Assembly (NCBI RefSeq): GCF_003287875.1
Contig: NZ_QMKK01000030.1
Coordinates: forward strand, 1-64,000
Source of the DNA: Martinezella tropici
GTDB lineage: Bacteria; Pseudomonadota; Alphaproteobacteria; Rhizobiales; Rhizobiaceae
Direction of reading: 5' to 3'
Length of the DNA: 64,000 nucleotides
The notes beneath the pieces were generated by a model. It saw only the letters and a list, made by a program, of their open reading frames with translations. It was not told the origin of the DNA and did not search any database. Shown piece by piece: positions 11,462 through 21,110 of this stretch. Every line of letters starts with the position of its first letter. The first letter of the stretch is position 1. The translations under genes were made by a program, and so were the position numbers.

Positions 11462-14400
11462 GAGCGGCTCTCCGAAAGTCGGGCTATGATGGCGGCAAGT
11501 CCGTTCAGCGGGATCGGTAGCCACTTCGGACGGTTTCGTGCCTCGTAGGCGATCTCATAGGCGGCCTTTTCCAGAAGAAAGATATCGATGATCCGCCGCA
11601 CCTCGGCGGGCGTTTTCGGCAAATCGGGCGAAGCCGCCAATGCCTCGATATAGGACGTCAGAAAAACGAGCTCCGCGTTTTCCGCGAAGCGCTGGATCAC
11701 CTGTCTGCGGCGGGCATCGTGATGATCCGAAATGGCGTCGTTTTCGAGCAAGGCGGTTGCTGAGAGATAGTCGAGCGACCGCAGCAGGCCGGCAGCATCG
11801 CGCAGCGGGCTCGTCTTGGCGCGACGCTCGGCGAGATTGCGCGCCGGCTCGCCTTCGAAATCGATGATAACGGCATCGCCTTCCGTCACCAGGATCTGAC
11901 CAAGATGGAAATCGCCATGCGCGCGCGTCAGCAAAGTGCCTTTTGCTTGGTCCGCCAGCGCACTGGCAAGCTCGATGATCCTGTCGCGTTCGGCAAGCAG
12001 CAAGGATATTTGTTCTGCGATCTCCGGCTCGACATTATCTTCGAGGCCGGTCAGCTTGGAAAAAGCATAGGTGATCTCGCCCGTTACGGTTTTGCGAATG
12101 CCGGCGATATCGCGTGCATCCGCCCGATATGGCGCAAAAGCTTCGTCGTCGGTCGGCTGCGCCAGCAAGACATGCAATTCTCCGAGGCGTTCGCCGACCA
12201 TGGAAATGAAATGCAGAAGCGGCTGTAGCTGTTCATCGGCTGACTCGACTGCAGCCTCGGTGATCACGATCTCGTCAGCGGTGCGGCGCAGGTTGGACAG
12301 CATCCAATTCCAGGCGTCACCCTGGTTACGGATCGCCCCTTGCACGATGATAAGCGTCGATCGGCGACCTTCCCCGTCGGTCCGAGCGACCTCGCCCAGA
12401 AGAGGGGCAGTATGCTCATAGCCATGTTCCGTCAAATAGCGCGTCATCTCGACTTCCGGATGGACGCCGACGAAGACATGGCGGATCAGCTTGATCATTG
12501 CCAAGTCGCCCACGAGCAATGAGCTGTTGGATTGTTCGGCCGAAAGCCAGCGGATCGGCATATCCTCGGTCAAGGCCAGGCAATCGAGCCGATCGGTGCC
12601 GATGAATTCGATCATGCCTGTACGTCCGCTGACCGTCGAGCGGTCGCACAGACCCTGAAGGATGCCGCGCGCCATCATCTCGACGGCAAATCCATCGGTC
12701 AGGAATCCAACCCGCCTGCCCTGCCGGATACGGGCAAGGGAAAGCTGCTGGGCGAGCACGTTGGTCGCCGTATCGTCCCATTCGGCTGCGAGCGGCAATT
12801 GATAGCTTTCCACATGATCCGGCAGCACGACCTCAATCTCTCCGAGCACGACGCCGTCGGCAAAGGGTATTGGCGTCGCAGAAACGAGCCTCGCCTCCTG
12901 CAGGGCCTGGTCCTTGGCGCCGAACCAACGGCGCTTCGCAAGATAGGCCGGCAGGATATCCCTGCTCAGCACCGCAGTGTGATGCGGCAGCTCGGCAAGC
13001 TCCGTCAGGCTGCGCCGGATAACGATCGTCACCAGATCGACAAGTTGCTCGGGCGGTGCCGTGCGCCAGGCTGGTCCGTCGGCGTCGGCATTCAGCTGGA
13101 ACCAGAAGAAACCATAAGGGGGCAATGTGAGCAGGTAGGTGAGTTGCCCAATCGGCGGGAACGGCGACATGCCCGTCAACTCCACCGGAACCCGCCCTTC
13201 GAACTGCTGCAGATCAAGCTCGACCGCCTGGGGAACGCGCGACAGGTTTGCGACGCAAAGAATGACCTCGTCACCATATTCACGCAAATAGGCCAGAATC
13301 CGCCGGTTGGCCGGTGTCAGAAAGCGCATTGAACCCCGCCCGAAGGCGCTGTGGCGGCCGCGCAGCGCCAGCATTCGCCGCGTCCAGTTCAACAGGGAAT
13401 GCGCGTCCGCCACCTGTGCCTCGACGTTCAATGCCTCGAAGCCATAGAGCGGATCGGCAACCGGCGGCAATACGAGCCGTGCCGGATCTGCGCGCGAAAA
13501 GCCGCCGTTGCGATCGGGGGACCATTGCATCGGGGTGCGTACCCCGTCCCGGTCGCCGAGATAAATATTGTCTCCCATGCCGATCTCGTCACCGTAATAG
13601 ACGATGGGCGTTCCCGGCATGGACAGCAGCAGCGCATTCATGAGCTCGATACGGCGGCGGTCGCGTTCCATCAATGGCGCCAGCCGGCGGCGGATGCCAA
13701 GGTTGATGCGGGCGCGCTTGTCGGAGGCGTAGGTCTCCCACAGATAATCGCGTTCAGCATCGGTGACCATTTCGAGCGTCAACTCGTCGTGATTTCTGAG
13801 GAAGATCGCCCACTGGCAGATTTCGGGGATCTCAGGCGTTTGACGTATGATGTCGGTGATCGGGAAGCGGTCCTCCTTGGCAATCGCCATGTACATGCGT
13901 GGCATCAGGGGAAAATGGAACGCCATGTGGCATTCGTCGCCGTCGCCGAAATATTCTCGGGTGTCCTCCGGCCACTGGTTTGCTTCGGCAAGGAGCAGCA
14001 CGCCGGAATGTGTCGCATCGAGCGCCGCACGGATCTGTTTGAGGATCAGATGGGTTTCCGGCAGGTTTTCGTTGTTGGTGCCCTCGCGCTCGACAAGATA
14101 GGGGATCGCATCGAGGCGGAAGCCGTCGATGCCGGTCTCAAGCCAGAAGCGCATGACATCGATAATTTCCTTCATGACCAGCGGATTATCGAAATTGAGA
14201 TCTGGCTGGTGCGAATAGAAGCGGTGCCAGTAATAGGCGCCCGCCGTCGGATCGAATGTCCAGTTCGACTTTTCCGTATCGAGAAAAATGATACGGGTCT
14301 CGGGAAATTTCAGGTCGGTGTCCGACCAGACGTAGAAGTCTCGCTCGGGGCTTCCGGCAGGCGATTGCCGCGCGCGCTGGAACCAGGGATGTTGGTCCGA

Positions 14401-14751
14401 GGTGTGATTGATGACAAGCTCGATAATCACGCGGATATTGTGTTCATGCGCCGCCGCCACGAACTTCCGGAAATCCTCGAGTGTCCCGTAGTCCGGGCTG
14501 ACGTTGCGATAATCGGCGATATCATAACCGTCGTCGCGCCGAGGCGAGGGAAAGAACGGCAGGAGCCAAATGGCATTCACGCCGAGTGCAGCTATATAGT
14601 CGAGCTTCTGGTACAGGCCTTCGAAGTCGCCAATGCCATCGCCATTGGCATCGTAAAATGACTTGATGTGCAGCTGGTAGATGATCGCATCCTTATACCA
14701 TAGTGGGTCGTCGGCAAGTTTATCGCTCTCGGCCATGTGAACAGTGTCCAT
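11458..14751 (-). CDS. treS: Trehalose synthase-maltokinase fusion (TreS-Mak/Pep2)
   Basis: 1,097-residue bifunctional protein. Residues 1 to about 560 are a TreS GH13 domain that interconverts trehalose and maltose: [11 protein letters not shown] near the start, nucleophile in [15 protein letters not shown], acid/base in [11 protein letters not shown], third Asp in [12 protein letters not shown]. From about residue 600 ([12 protein letters not shown]) it is a maltokinase with the aminoglycoside-phosphotransferase-like catalytic segments HGDFHLGQ and IIDFEGEP, making maltose-1-phosphate for GlgE. The ATG at 14751 is chosen because GGGGAGG lies 6-7 nt upstream and the glgE stop ends 1 bp before it. 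It overlaps glgB by 4 bp. The fusion lets maltose pass directly from isomerase to kinase. Confidence 0.95.
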
Positions 14752-14752
14752 C

Positions 14753-17700
14753 TCAGACCTCCCCTGCCCTGACGCGCCAGATGGCAAAGGGCAAATGAGC
14801 TGGATCGAGCCTGATCATCTGCCACTTCCCGGTACCGCTGAATCTTTGGCCACTGACGAGATCCTCGAAAGCGAGTGTGCCATCGTCTGCCAGGCCGAAC
14901 CGCCAGAGCGGAAATTCGACATTGCTTTCCTCTATCGCATGCGGATTGAGCGTCACGGCGACAAACAGAACGTTGTGGCGTCCGGCGCTTGCCTTCTCGA
15001 AAAACATGACGTTGGGGTTCGACGAGGGCAGAAAGGTCAGGCCGAGATGCGAATGCAGCGCTGAATTATCCCTGCGAATGCGGTTGAGCATCGAGATCTC
15101 CGCCTTGATGTTGCCCGGTCGGTCGTAATCCCAGGCGCGGATTTCGTATTTTTCACTATCGGCATATTCCTTGCGCTTGGCATCCGGACGTCCTTCGCAA
15201 AGCTCGAAACCGTTATAGACGCCCCAAAGCCCGGACAGTGTGGCGGCCAGCGCGGCCCGGATGAGATAGGCAGAGCGCGGCGCGTTCTGCAGGAAGTCCG
15301 GGTTGATGTCGTGCGTGTTGACGAAGAAATGCGGGCGAAAGAATTCCCTGACCTCACTTCGAGTAAGCTCGGTCAGATATTCCTCCAGCTCCGCCCTTGT
15401 GTTGCGCCAGGTGAAGTAGGTGTAGGACTGGGAGAAGCCGACCTTTGCCAGCCGGTACATCACCTTCGGTCTTGTGAAGGCTTCCGAAAGGAACACGACC
15501 TTCGGATGACGCGCGCGGATATCGCCGATCATCCACTCCCAGAAAGGAAAAGGCTTGGTATGGGGGTTATCGACGCGGAAGATGTCGACACCTTCCTCGA
15601 TCCACATTTCGACGATGTCGCGCAGTTCGGCCCAAAGTGCCGGCACCGCCTCCGGCGCGTAAAAATCGACATTGACGATGTCTTCGTATTTCTTCGGTGG
15701 ATTTTCCGCATAGCGGATCGTGCCGTCGGGGCGCCAGTCGAACCAGCCCGGATGCTCCTTTAGCCACGGATGGTCAGGGGAGGCTTGAATCGCTAAATCG
15801 AGCGCAATCTCCAATCCGAACCGCCTGGCTTCCGTAATCAGATGCTCGAAGTCATGGAATCCTCCAAGCAGGGGGTGGATTGCCTCATGCCCCCCGGCTT
15901 CCGAACCGATTGCGTAAGGACTGCCCGGGTCGGTCGGAGCGGCGATAAGAGAATTGTTCCGGCCCTTGCGGTTGGTATGGCCGATCGGATGGATCGGCGG
16001 GAAGTAAAGCACGTCGAAACCCATATCGCGGATGGCCGGCAACCGTGCGATGACGTCTTCGAAAGTGCCGTGGCGATTGGGGTCACCGCTCTGCGAACGC
16101 GGAAAGATCTGATACCAGTTCGCAAAGGCCGCCTCGCGGCGTTCGGCTTCGATGCCATAGGTCCGCGAGTGCGAGGCAAAGGGACGGCGGTCGGCGAGCG
16201 CCATGAGTTCGTTTGTTCGTGTGGCAAGCAGCAATTCAAGCTTGCCTGGCCCATCACGCCTTTCGAGCTCGGCAAGCAGCGCCGCGAGTTCTGCCCTGGT
16301 TTCGCCTGTCATCGGTATGCCGTCATCGGCTGCAGCATCCCGGATCAATTCTTCACCTTCGATCAGCTCCAGCCGCAGATCGAGCCGTGCTTCGCTCTTC
16401 TTGAAAAGCTCGTAGCGAAAGATGGCGAAGGGATTTTTCCAGGCTTCGACCATGAACTCGAAGCGCCCGAGGCGATCGAGCAGGAAGGACCCCTGCCATC
16501 GATCGTTTTCGGAAAGGACCATTCTCGCTCGACGCCACTCAAGCTCATCGCGAGCGCGGTAAAGAAGGGCGGCCGACAGCAGATCATGGCCATCGGCAAA
16601 GATGTCCGCCTCGACGATCACGGTGTCGCCGACGATGCGCTTGACCGCAAAACGTCCGTCATCCACTTGCGGCGTAATATTTTCGATGGCGATGCGCGGA
16701 GAGGCTGTCGCTTCAGCGAGAGACAGCTCCCCTTCGTCAGCCGTAACAATAGAGTGGGCCTGCGTTGTAACGGCACATACGGCGCCGGGAGCGATCCTTC
16801 GGCTGCCGGACACCTCGATAGGCAGGAAAGGCGAGGCCAAGCGATGCACGATGTCGTCAGGCAGTTCCGCGACACGACGCAGATCTCTGTTGACAGCGAG
16901 AAGCCGCGCATGCGCTGCCTCCCGCAATGTGGACCGGTCGGCCTGCGCGATCACCGTGACTTGGCTCGTTGTTTCACATTGAAGGAGCATCCATCGAGTG
17001 GAGGCACGTGGAACGGAATTCAGGTCGCGTATATCGGCCGAGATATCGTAGGCTCCCTCGGCTTTGAGGACACGCAAACCCTTCCCATGACCATATGTCG
17101 GATCGAGCGGCAGGGTGGCGCCGAATTCGAATCCCATCGGCACAAGCAATCCGTCGCCGAGTTCGGCTGCAAGATGGAGAGCACGGCGTGATTTTCGCTC
17201 GCGGATTTCCCTGCTTTCGGTCCCATGCGCCAGTCGCCTTCCAAACGGCGCTTCCGGAAAGGCGATCTGTGGCCCGAAAGGGAGCTGCAGGCGATATTCC
17301 TCGAGGAACCAGCTTTCGCGCAGATCCCACCAGGCAAGCGACGAAAAGGCCCCATCGAACCCGCAGTCTTGCAATTCTGAACGAAAAGCGAAATCAGTTC
17401 CCGGGGTATAGGCAAAGAATCTCGTTTCCGGATCGGCGATCTTTGCGCTGGCGATCAATCGTCGCCAACCATCAGCAGGCAGGCTGTCAAGACCAATGAC
17501 CCGATACCCCATGATCCCGCAGGACGCGAAGTCTGCGAGGTGCGTTTCCCATTCGCCGGTCACCTCGCTCGAGTATGGCGCTCGGCACTGAGATGGAGAG
17601 CCCGGCGATCGCCGGGGGTCGAGAGGGGTCGAGACCCCTGTTCTTACATCGCGCGGCTCTATCGCGAGATCGAGCATAAATGCCACACCCCGCTCGCGCG

Positions 17701-17965
17701 CATCTTTTGCCAGGGCGAAAAGACCCTCCTTCACTTCGTCTTCAAGTTTGGCCTCTGCGTCCGATCGCTTGTAATTCTCTGTGGAGCAAAGACCGGCACT
17801 CCTCGTGTCGAGGAAGGGCGGGGCGGAAAGCACGATATCGAAACCGAGCGTGCTTGCATGATCAAAAGCTTCGCTCCATTGGTCTCGCCCAGTTAGGAGC
17901 AACGGATTTACATAATAGATCCGCGGATGGCTAAACGCCCCGGCCGACTCGGCTGCAAACGTCAT
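14753..17965 (-). CDS. glgE: Alpha-1,4-glucan:maltose-1-phosphate maltosyltransferase GlgE with extra N-terminal domain
   Basis: 1,070 residues, against roughly 650-700 for a core GlgE. Residues from about 425 to the end are a canonical GlgE: IFPRSQSGD, FPPIHPIGHTNRKG, nucleophile in IFRVDNPHTKPF, acid/base in VVFLSEAFTRPKVM, and third Asp in NTHDINPDFL. The enzyme extends linear alpha-1,4-glucan with maltosyl units from maltose-1-phosphate. Residues 1-420 look like a second, degenerate GH13-type barrel (YYVNPLLLTGRDQW, then GYRVIGLDSLP, then a C-terminal sandwich) without an evident catalytic triad. ATG 17965 is preferred over the upstream GTG because GTGGAG sits about 8 nt before it. It is first gene of an operon with treS/mak and glgB. 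Confidence 0.93.
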   Translation of the reverse strand: MTFAAESAGAFSHPRIYYVNPLLLTGRDQWSEAFDHASTLGFDIVLSAPPFLDTRSAGLCSTENYKRSDAEAKLEDEVKEGLFALAKDARERGVAFMLDLAIEPRDVRTGVSTPLDPRRSPGSPSQCRAPYSSEVTGEWETHLADFASCGIMGYRVIGLDSLPADGWRRLIASAKIADPETRFFAYTPGTDFAFRSELQDCGFDGAFSSLAWWDLRESWFLEEYRLQLPFGPQIAFPEAPFGRRLAHGTESREIRERKSRRALHLAAELGDGLLVPMGFEFGATLPLDPTYGHGKGLRVLKAEGAYDISADIRDLNSVPRASTRWMLLQCETTSQVTVIAQADRSTLREAAHARLLAVNRDLRRVAELPDDIVHRLASPFLPIEVSGSRRIAPGAVCAVTTQAHSIVTADEGELSLAEATASPRIAIENITPQVDDGRFAVKRIVGDTVIVEADIFADGHDLLSAALLYRARDELEWRRARMVLSENDRWQGSFLLDRLGRFEFMVEAWKNPFAIFRYELFKKSEARLDLRLELIEGEELIRDAAADDGIPMTGETRAELAALLAELERRDGPGKLELLLATRTNELMALADRRPFASHSRTYGIEAERREAAFANWYQIFPRSQSGDPNRHGTFEDVIARLPAIRDMGFDVLYFPPIHPIGHTNRKGRNNSLIAAPTDPGSPYAIGSEAGGHEAIHPLLGGFHDFEHLITEARRFGLEIALDLAIQASPDHPWLKEHPGWFDWRPDGTIRYAENPPKKYEDIVNVDFYAPEAVPALWAELRDIVEMWIEEGVDIFRVDNPHTKPFPFWEWMIGDIRARHPKVVFLSEAFTRPKVMYRLAKVGFSQSYTYFTWRNTRAELEEYLTELTRSEVREFFRPHFFVNTHDINPDFLQNAPRSAYLIRAALAATLSGLWGVYNGFELCEGRPDAKRKEYADSEKYEIRAWDYDRPGNIKAEISMLNRIRRDNSALHSHLGLTFLPSSNPNVMFFEKASAGRHNVLFVAVTLNPHAIEESNVEFPLWRFGLADDGTLAFEDLVSGQRFSGTGKWQMIRLDPAHLPFAIWRVRAGEV

Positions 17966-18024
17966 CAGTCTGTTCTCCACGCATCAGGCGGAAATAAATT
18001 GTCCCTCCCGGCGATACCAAGACC

Positions 18025-18049
18025 AACCATCGAACGACTTGCTTGTTCC
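18025..18049 (-). promoter_or_regulatory. EcfG-like promoter for glgE-treS/mak-glgB
   Basis: Minus strand reads GGAAC, 16 nt, then GGTT. This is one base from the CGTT consensus and keeps the essential TT at the right spacing (GGAAC-N18-TT). It lies 60-84 bp upstream of the glgE ATG. The same GGTT variant recurs before two other stress-type genes in this window. Confidence 0.45.
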
Positions 18050-18128
18050 CTCCAATCGAGCAACTTCCGTTTGAACAACCCAGTCATAAAGGAGCATCGT
18101 TCCCCATTCAGACGAACGTGCTTTCACT

Positions 18129-18404
18129 TCAGTTCGCAATAGATTGGCTAAAAGCGCTCGCGCGTTTCCTCTTGGGCCGGCCGTCGCCATACATTGCCCA
18201 CAGCAGTCTGCTTTCGACCCTATAGCGTCCCGCGGGTGCGATACGATCTGGGTCATCGAGAGTACATGCTGTCATACAGAGGAGGTCGTCATCAAACCAA
18301 TGCAGGAAAAGCAATGATCCACAGACAGGGCAAAGCCGCTCAACAATCGGTGAGGAGCGATGCTGCCGTGGATTGGGGTTGCCGGCTATGCTCAGCGGCT
18401 CCAT
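18129..18404 (-). pseudogene. GFA/CENP-V-type (glutathione-dependent formaldehyde-activating-like) gene fragment
   Basis: The translated frame (91 codons) matches only the C-terminal half of the GFA fold: SSPIVERLCPVCGSLLF corresponds to the second zinc CxxC site, CTLDDPDRIAP to the family's SLDDP element, and ESRLLWAMYGDGRP to the terminal W and DGLP element. The N-terminal half, with the first zinc cysteines and the CHCxxC motif, is absent; upstream sequence is occupied by another gene. It is therefore read as a remnant. Its ATG overlaps the upstream small gene by 13 bp, so translation of the fragment by coupling cannot be excluded. Confidence 0.6.
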
Positions 18405-18700
18405 ACATACAGTGCACCGGCATCTGCGAGACTGCGTTTGACGGTGGCGGCCTGGCTTGAGGCGATATCCGCCGAGACCTCGATCTCGCCTGCAAGCGGT
18501 GCGTCACCGCGAGCCCCCTCATCATGCGAGGCATCTCCACCCGAGGGCGCTGAACCTGCAGTGTTGCGGTCGCTTGCCGACTGAACGAAAATGTCCGGCC
18601 TCGAAATTCCATGCTGCTGTACCAGATGCTCGACGGCAAGATCGGCTGCCTGACGTGTTTGGAAAGTGGCTCTGATCGTTGTGGTGCTGTTGTCCGCCAT
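18392..18700 (-). CDS. Small conserved-type protein of unknown function, probable stress gene
   Basis: 102 residues, soluble, no signal peptide or membrane segment. It opens with an alternating beta/alpha pattern (TTTIRATFQTRQAADLAVEHLVQ, given here in outline), then a glycine/serine/alanine-rich linker near residues 45-65, then a second half (EIEVSADIAS and VKRSLADAGAL). This looks like two halves of a small ferredoxin-like fold and resembles uncharacterised short rhizobial proteins. A strong GGAAGGAG ribosome site precedes the ATG, and an EcfG-like promoter lies 35-60 bp upstream. It sits between two decayed genes yet shows no lesion itself. Function unknown. Confidence 0.72.
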   Translation of the reverse strand: MADNSTTTIRATFQTRQAADLAVEHLVQQHGISRPDIFVQSASDRNTAGSAPSGGDASHDEGARGDAPLAGEIEVSADIASSQAATVKRSLADAGALYVWSR

Positions 18701-18734
18701 TGCTCTCTCCTTCCGATGAGGGTCGCAGCATCAG

Positions 18735-18760
18735 AACGCTTTTTCGCCCTGGGAGTTTCC
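18735..18760 (-). promoter_or_regulatory. EcfG-like promoter for the 102-residue protein gene
   Basis: Minus strand reads GGAAA, 17 nt, then CGTT. The -10 element and spacing fit the general-stress consensus; the -35 has one mismatch (GGAAA for GGAAC). It lies 35-60 bp before the ATG at 18700. Confidence 0.4.
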
Positions 18761-18781
18761 CTAAACTTGTAGTTTCCCTAA
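18754..18781. repeat. 11-bp direct repeat overlapping a putative -35 region
   Basis: AGTTTCCCTAA occurs at 18754-18764 and again at 18771-18781, a 17-bp period. The first copy contains the proposed -35 element of the minus-strand promoter. The second lies at the 5' edge of the exonuclease fragment. Confidence 0.6.
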
Positions 18782-19217
18782 GGCCCGCAAGGCATGGGCT
18801 TGTTCCAATTCCGACGTCGATTGGAGCGCCAAGGGATATAAAGGGCGCGGCTATCTCATCAACCAGAGTGGGTATTTTCACGTCGGGCACCCCGCGGTCG
18901 ATGATTGTTTCGCGCTGCTGCAGGTGCCGGCACTCTCTCAGGCCAGCAACGATCAAACACTCTTCGCCGAGCTTCATCAGGCGAGCCAGCGCTCGCTCGT
19001 TCGCATCTTCGCCGAGAATTCACCCTTCGACCTGAAGGACCGAGGCTACCGCTGGTCCGACGGAAGCGGCGGCCGGCCGAAATCGTGATGGATCGAGATC
19101 GTTGAAGAGGCCATGGAAGACGAACTCAGCGTCTTGCGAAACGAGATCTACTGCTGGGAGGATGCCGACCCGCCGATCCAGCGGCTGGCGGCATTCGACC
19201 GCTTCAGGACGCGCTGA
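18765..19217 (+). pseudogene. 3'-5' exonuclease (DNA polymerase III epsilon-type) C-terminal remnant with internal stop
   Basis: One continuous frame encodes the C-terminal part of a DnaQ-like exonuclease: AWACSNSDVDW near the start, then GYFHVGHPAVDDCFALL, which carries the family's HxAxxD catalytic element, then FAENSPFDLKDRGYRWSDG. An in-frame TGA at 19086-19088 interrupts it after RPKS. The frame resumes with WIEIVEEAMEDEL and ends DRFRTR before TGA at 19215-19217. The N-terminal half with the DxE motif is missing; an upstream in-frame stop lies at 18762. TGA-TGG where a TGG-TGG pair is expected suggests a point mutation. A dead gene fragment. Confidence 0.7.
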
Positions 19218-19322
19218 TAATTCTTATTGCGCTTCGATAGAATCGAACCAACTATTTCGACTGATTATGTTCTTGCGGTGGACTGAGCGAGGGGTGCTTC
19301 ACGAAGATCGAAAGATCGCATT

Positions 19323-19970
19323 CTAAAGTATTACGCGATCACCGCCGGCAATCTGCGAGAGCATGTTTTCAAACTCACCAATTTCCTGGGCCGACACCTC
19401 GTGCGCGCGGTCGGGCACGACGTCGCAACGCAAACTCGCTCGTGCCCGCGCGAGACTTTCGGCAGCATCGGCGAAAGCGTCGACAGGGATCCAAGGATCC
19501 TTGTCGGACCCAGTCAAATAAACCGGCATGCGATCAAGGTCCGCAAAGGGTCTGTCGCACTCCGTGGTGCCGACGCGGCAACCAGTAAGATTGACCATGG
19601 CACCCTGCCATGGCCCATATTTCATCGCATATTCCAAAGCCAGGCACGCACCCTGACTGAAGCCGCCGATCACCAGCGGCGTCCCATGACGGCGATAGGT
19701 CAGATCGCCTGTGATGCCACGTATATAAGCCAGCGAGCCTTCCAGTTCCTCTCGCGTCGCTGGCGTCAACCGCTCTGTCGCCCGCGCTCCGTACCAGCTT
19801 CTGCCGGCCGCACGCGGCAGCACAAAAGCTACGCCCCACGCCTTAAGCCGACCGATCACCTGCTCGTGCATGTCTTCAGGCGACTGGGTACGCCCATGAA
19901 TGAAGACGCAGTGGACTTGGGCCTCCTCGGGCGTAGCACCGAGCAGGAGAGGTTCATGATGCATCGCCAT
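19323..19970 (-). CDS. Alpha/beta hydrolase, phospholipase/carboxylesterase family
   Basis: 215 residues, the usual length for Abhydrolase_2-type esterases. The nucleophile elbow is GGFSQGACLALEY (Ser in GFSQG). An HGRTQSPED element lies near the oxyanion region, the acid Asp is in LTGSDKDPWIP and the catalytic His in VPDRAHEVSAQE. No signal peptide, so it acts in the cytoplasm. It starts 9 bp after the ring-cleaving dioxygenase gene and is surely co-transcribed with it. In such pairs the hydrolase probably processes an ester or the ring-fission product; the actual substrate is unknown. Confidence 0.88.
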   Translation of the reverse strand: MAMHHEPLLLGATPEEAQVHCVFIHGRTQSPEDMHEQVIGRLKAWGVAFVLPRAAGRSWYGARATERLTPATREELEGSLAYIRGITGDLTYRRHGTPLVIGGFSQGACLALEYAMKYGPWQGAMVNLTGCRVGTTECDRPFADLDRMPVYLTGSDKDPWIPVDAFADAAESLARARASLRCDVVPDRAHEVSAQEIGEFENMLSQIAGGDRVIL

Positions 19971-19979
19971 CGCTCCGGC

Positions 19980-20936
19980 TCAGAAGTTGGCCGGTTCCAG
20001 GCCGGCGATCAGCTCATCGCGACGGTTCTCGAACCACGGCGGGAAGACCAGCGTGGTACCGATCCGGTCGGCCGGTTCGTCAAGCGCCCAGCCGCCCTCG
20101 ACCGACCAGGCGATCTCGAACAGCGCGCCGCCCGGTGAGCGGACGTAGCAGGACTTGAAATAGTTACGATCCTTCTGGTCGGAAACGTCCGTGAACCCCA
20201 AACCCTCCAAATGCGCCTTCAGCTGCAGCTGGTTCTGTTCGTCGCCAGTGTTCAGCGCCAGATGATGAATGGTACCGCCGGCAAGCGTCCAGGTGCCCTG
20301 CGGGCTATTTGCTTCATGCAGGATTTCCACCATGCTGTTGGGACCGTTTGCGTTCGGGACGGAGAACATCAGTCCCTCATTGCTGTCAGCCTCCTTTTTC
20401 ATCGACAGGCCAACTGTCAGGAAGTCATCCATGGCGGTGCGATCGAACACGGCAATCGCCGCGCCGTAAATGCCCTTGATACCGTGCTCCGCCGTGACCC
20501 CTTGCGCCTCGTTGACGATGGGCGGCCGGTTGTCTGCAGAGCTTTCGACAAGTTCATGCGGAATGCCGCAAGGGTGTTTGAAGGCCACGCGCGCGATACC
20601 GAAGCGCGATATTTTCTCAGCCTCGATACCACGGGCATTGAGCCGCTCGACCCAATAGCCGGACGCGCCGGCAGGGATCGCCTGCTGGATGATCTTCGAC
20701 TGGTTCGTTCCACGTCGGCCAAAAACGGCGGGCTTGCGGAACGGAAAGGTCGTGATGATCGTCGAAGCCTCGCCGCTGCGGGATCCGTAATAGAGGTGAT
20801 AGACGGGGATGGTGCCGTCGAACAGCACGGTGCGTTTGACCGAATAAAGGCCGAGCGCTTTGGTATAAAAATCGTAATCCTCTTGCACGCCATCGGTGCA
20901 AAGGGTCAAGTGATGATAGCCGCTGACAAGTGCCAT
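19980..20936 (-). CDS. VOC-family ring-cleaving dioxygenase (PcpA/LinE/MhqO-like)
   Basis: 318 residues with two vicinal-oxygen-chelate modules. Candidate Fe(II) ligands are a His in GYHHLTLCTD (residues 8-9), a His in GTIHHLALN in the second module, and a Glu in GGALFEIAW near the C-terminus. This arrangement is as in hydroquinone-type extradiol dioxygenases, so the enzyme probably opens a para-diphenol ring. The ATG at 20936 is chosen over a frame start 38 codons upstream because GGGAGGAG lies just before it and VOC homology begins there. It is divergent from a LysR gene that probably controls it, and an esterase gene follows. Confidence 0.85.
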   Translation of the reverse strand: MALVSGYHHLTLCTDGVQEDYDFYTKALGLYSVKRTVLFDGTIPVYHLYYGSRSGEASTIITTFPFRKPAVFGRRGTNQSKIIQQAIPAGASGYWVERLNARGIEAEKISRFGIARVAFKHPCGIPHELVESSADNRPPIVNEAQGVTAEHGIKGIYGAAIAVFDRTAMDDFLTVGLSMKKEADSNEGLMFSVPNANGPNSMVEILHEANSPQGTWTLAGGTIHHLALNTGDEQNQLQLKAHLEGLGFTDVSDQKDRNYFKSCYVRSPGGALFEIAWSVEGGWALDEPADRIGTTLVFPPWFENRRDELIAGLEPANF

Positions 20937-21072
20937 CGTTCTCCTCCCGTGAAACAATCGATCGTCCCCGGGGCGCGGTCCTCCTCCGCTTTCTCCCCGT
21001 CGATTGGCAATCAGGCTCTCAGCCGCTTGCCAATCACTCAACACCTGCAAATATAGCCGATCTAAAACAACT

Positions 21073-21080
21073 GTTGATGA
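21073..21080 (+). promoter_or_regulatory. GTTGATGA motif upstream of LysR gene 1
   Basis: GTTGATGA begins exactly 38 bp before the LysR ATG at 21111. The same octamer lies at the identical distance before the paralogous LysR gene at 31651, and both ATGs are preceded by TTGCT. It may be a LysR binding half-site or a shared promoter element. Confidence 0.4.
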
Positions 21081-21110
21081 GATTGTTCATAAATACTATA
21101 GCATTTTGCT

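Noticed and set aside
17984..18097. 37-codon minus-strand frame (MLLYDWVVQTEV...) upstream of glgE
   Set aside because: It has only a weak G-rich ribosome site, no family resemblance, and overlaps the proposed glgE promoter; probably a chance frame.
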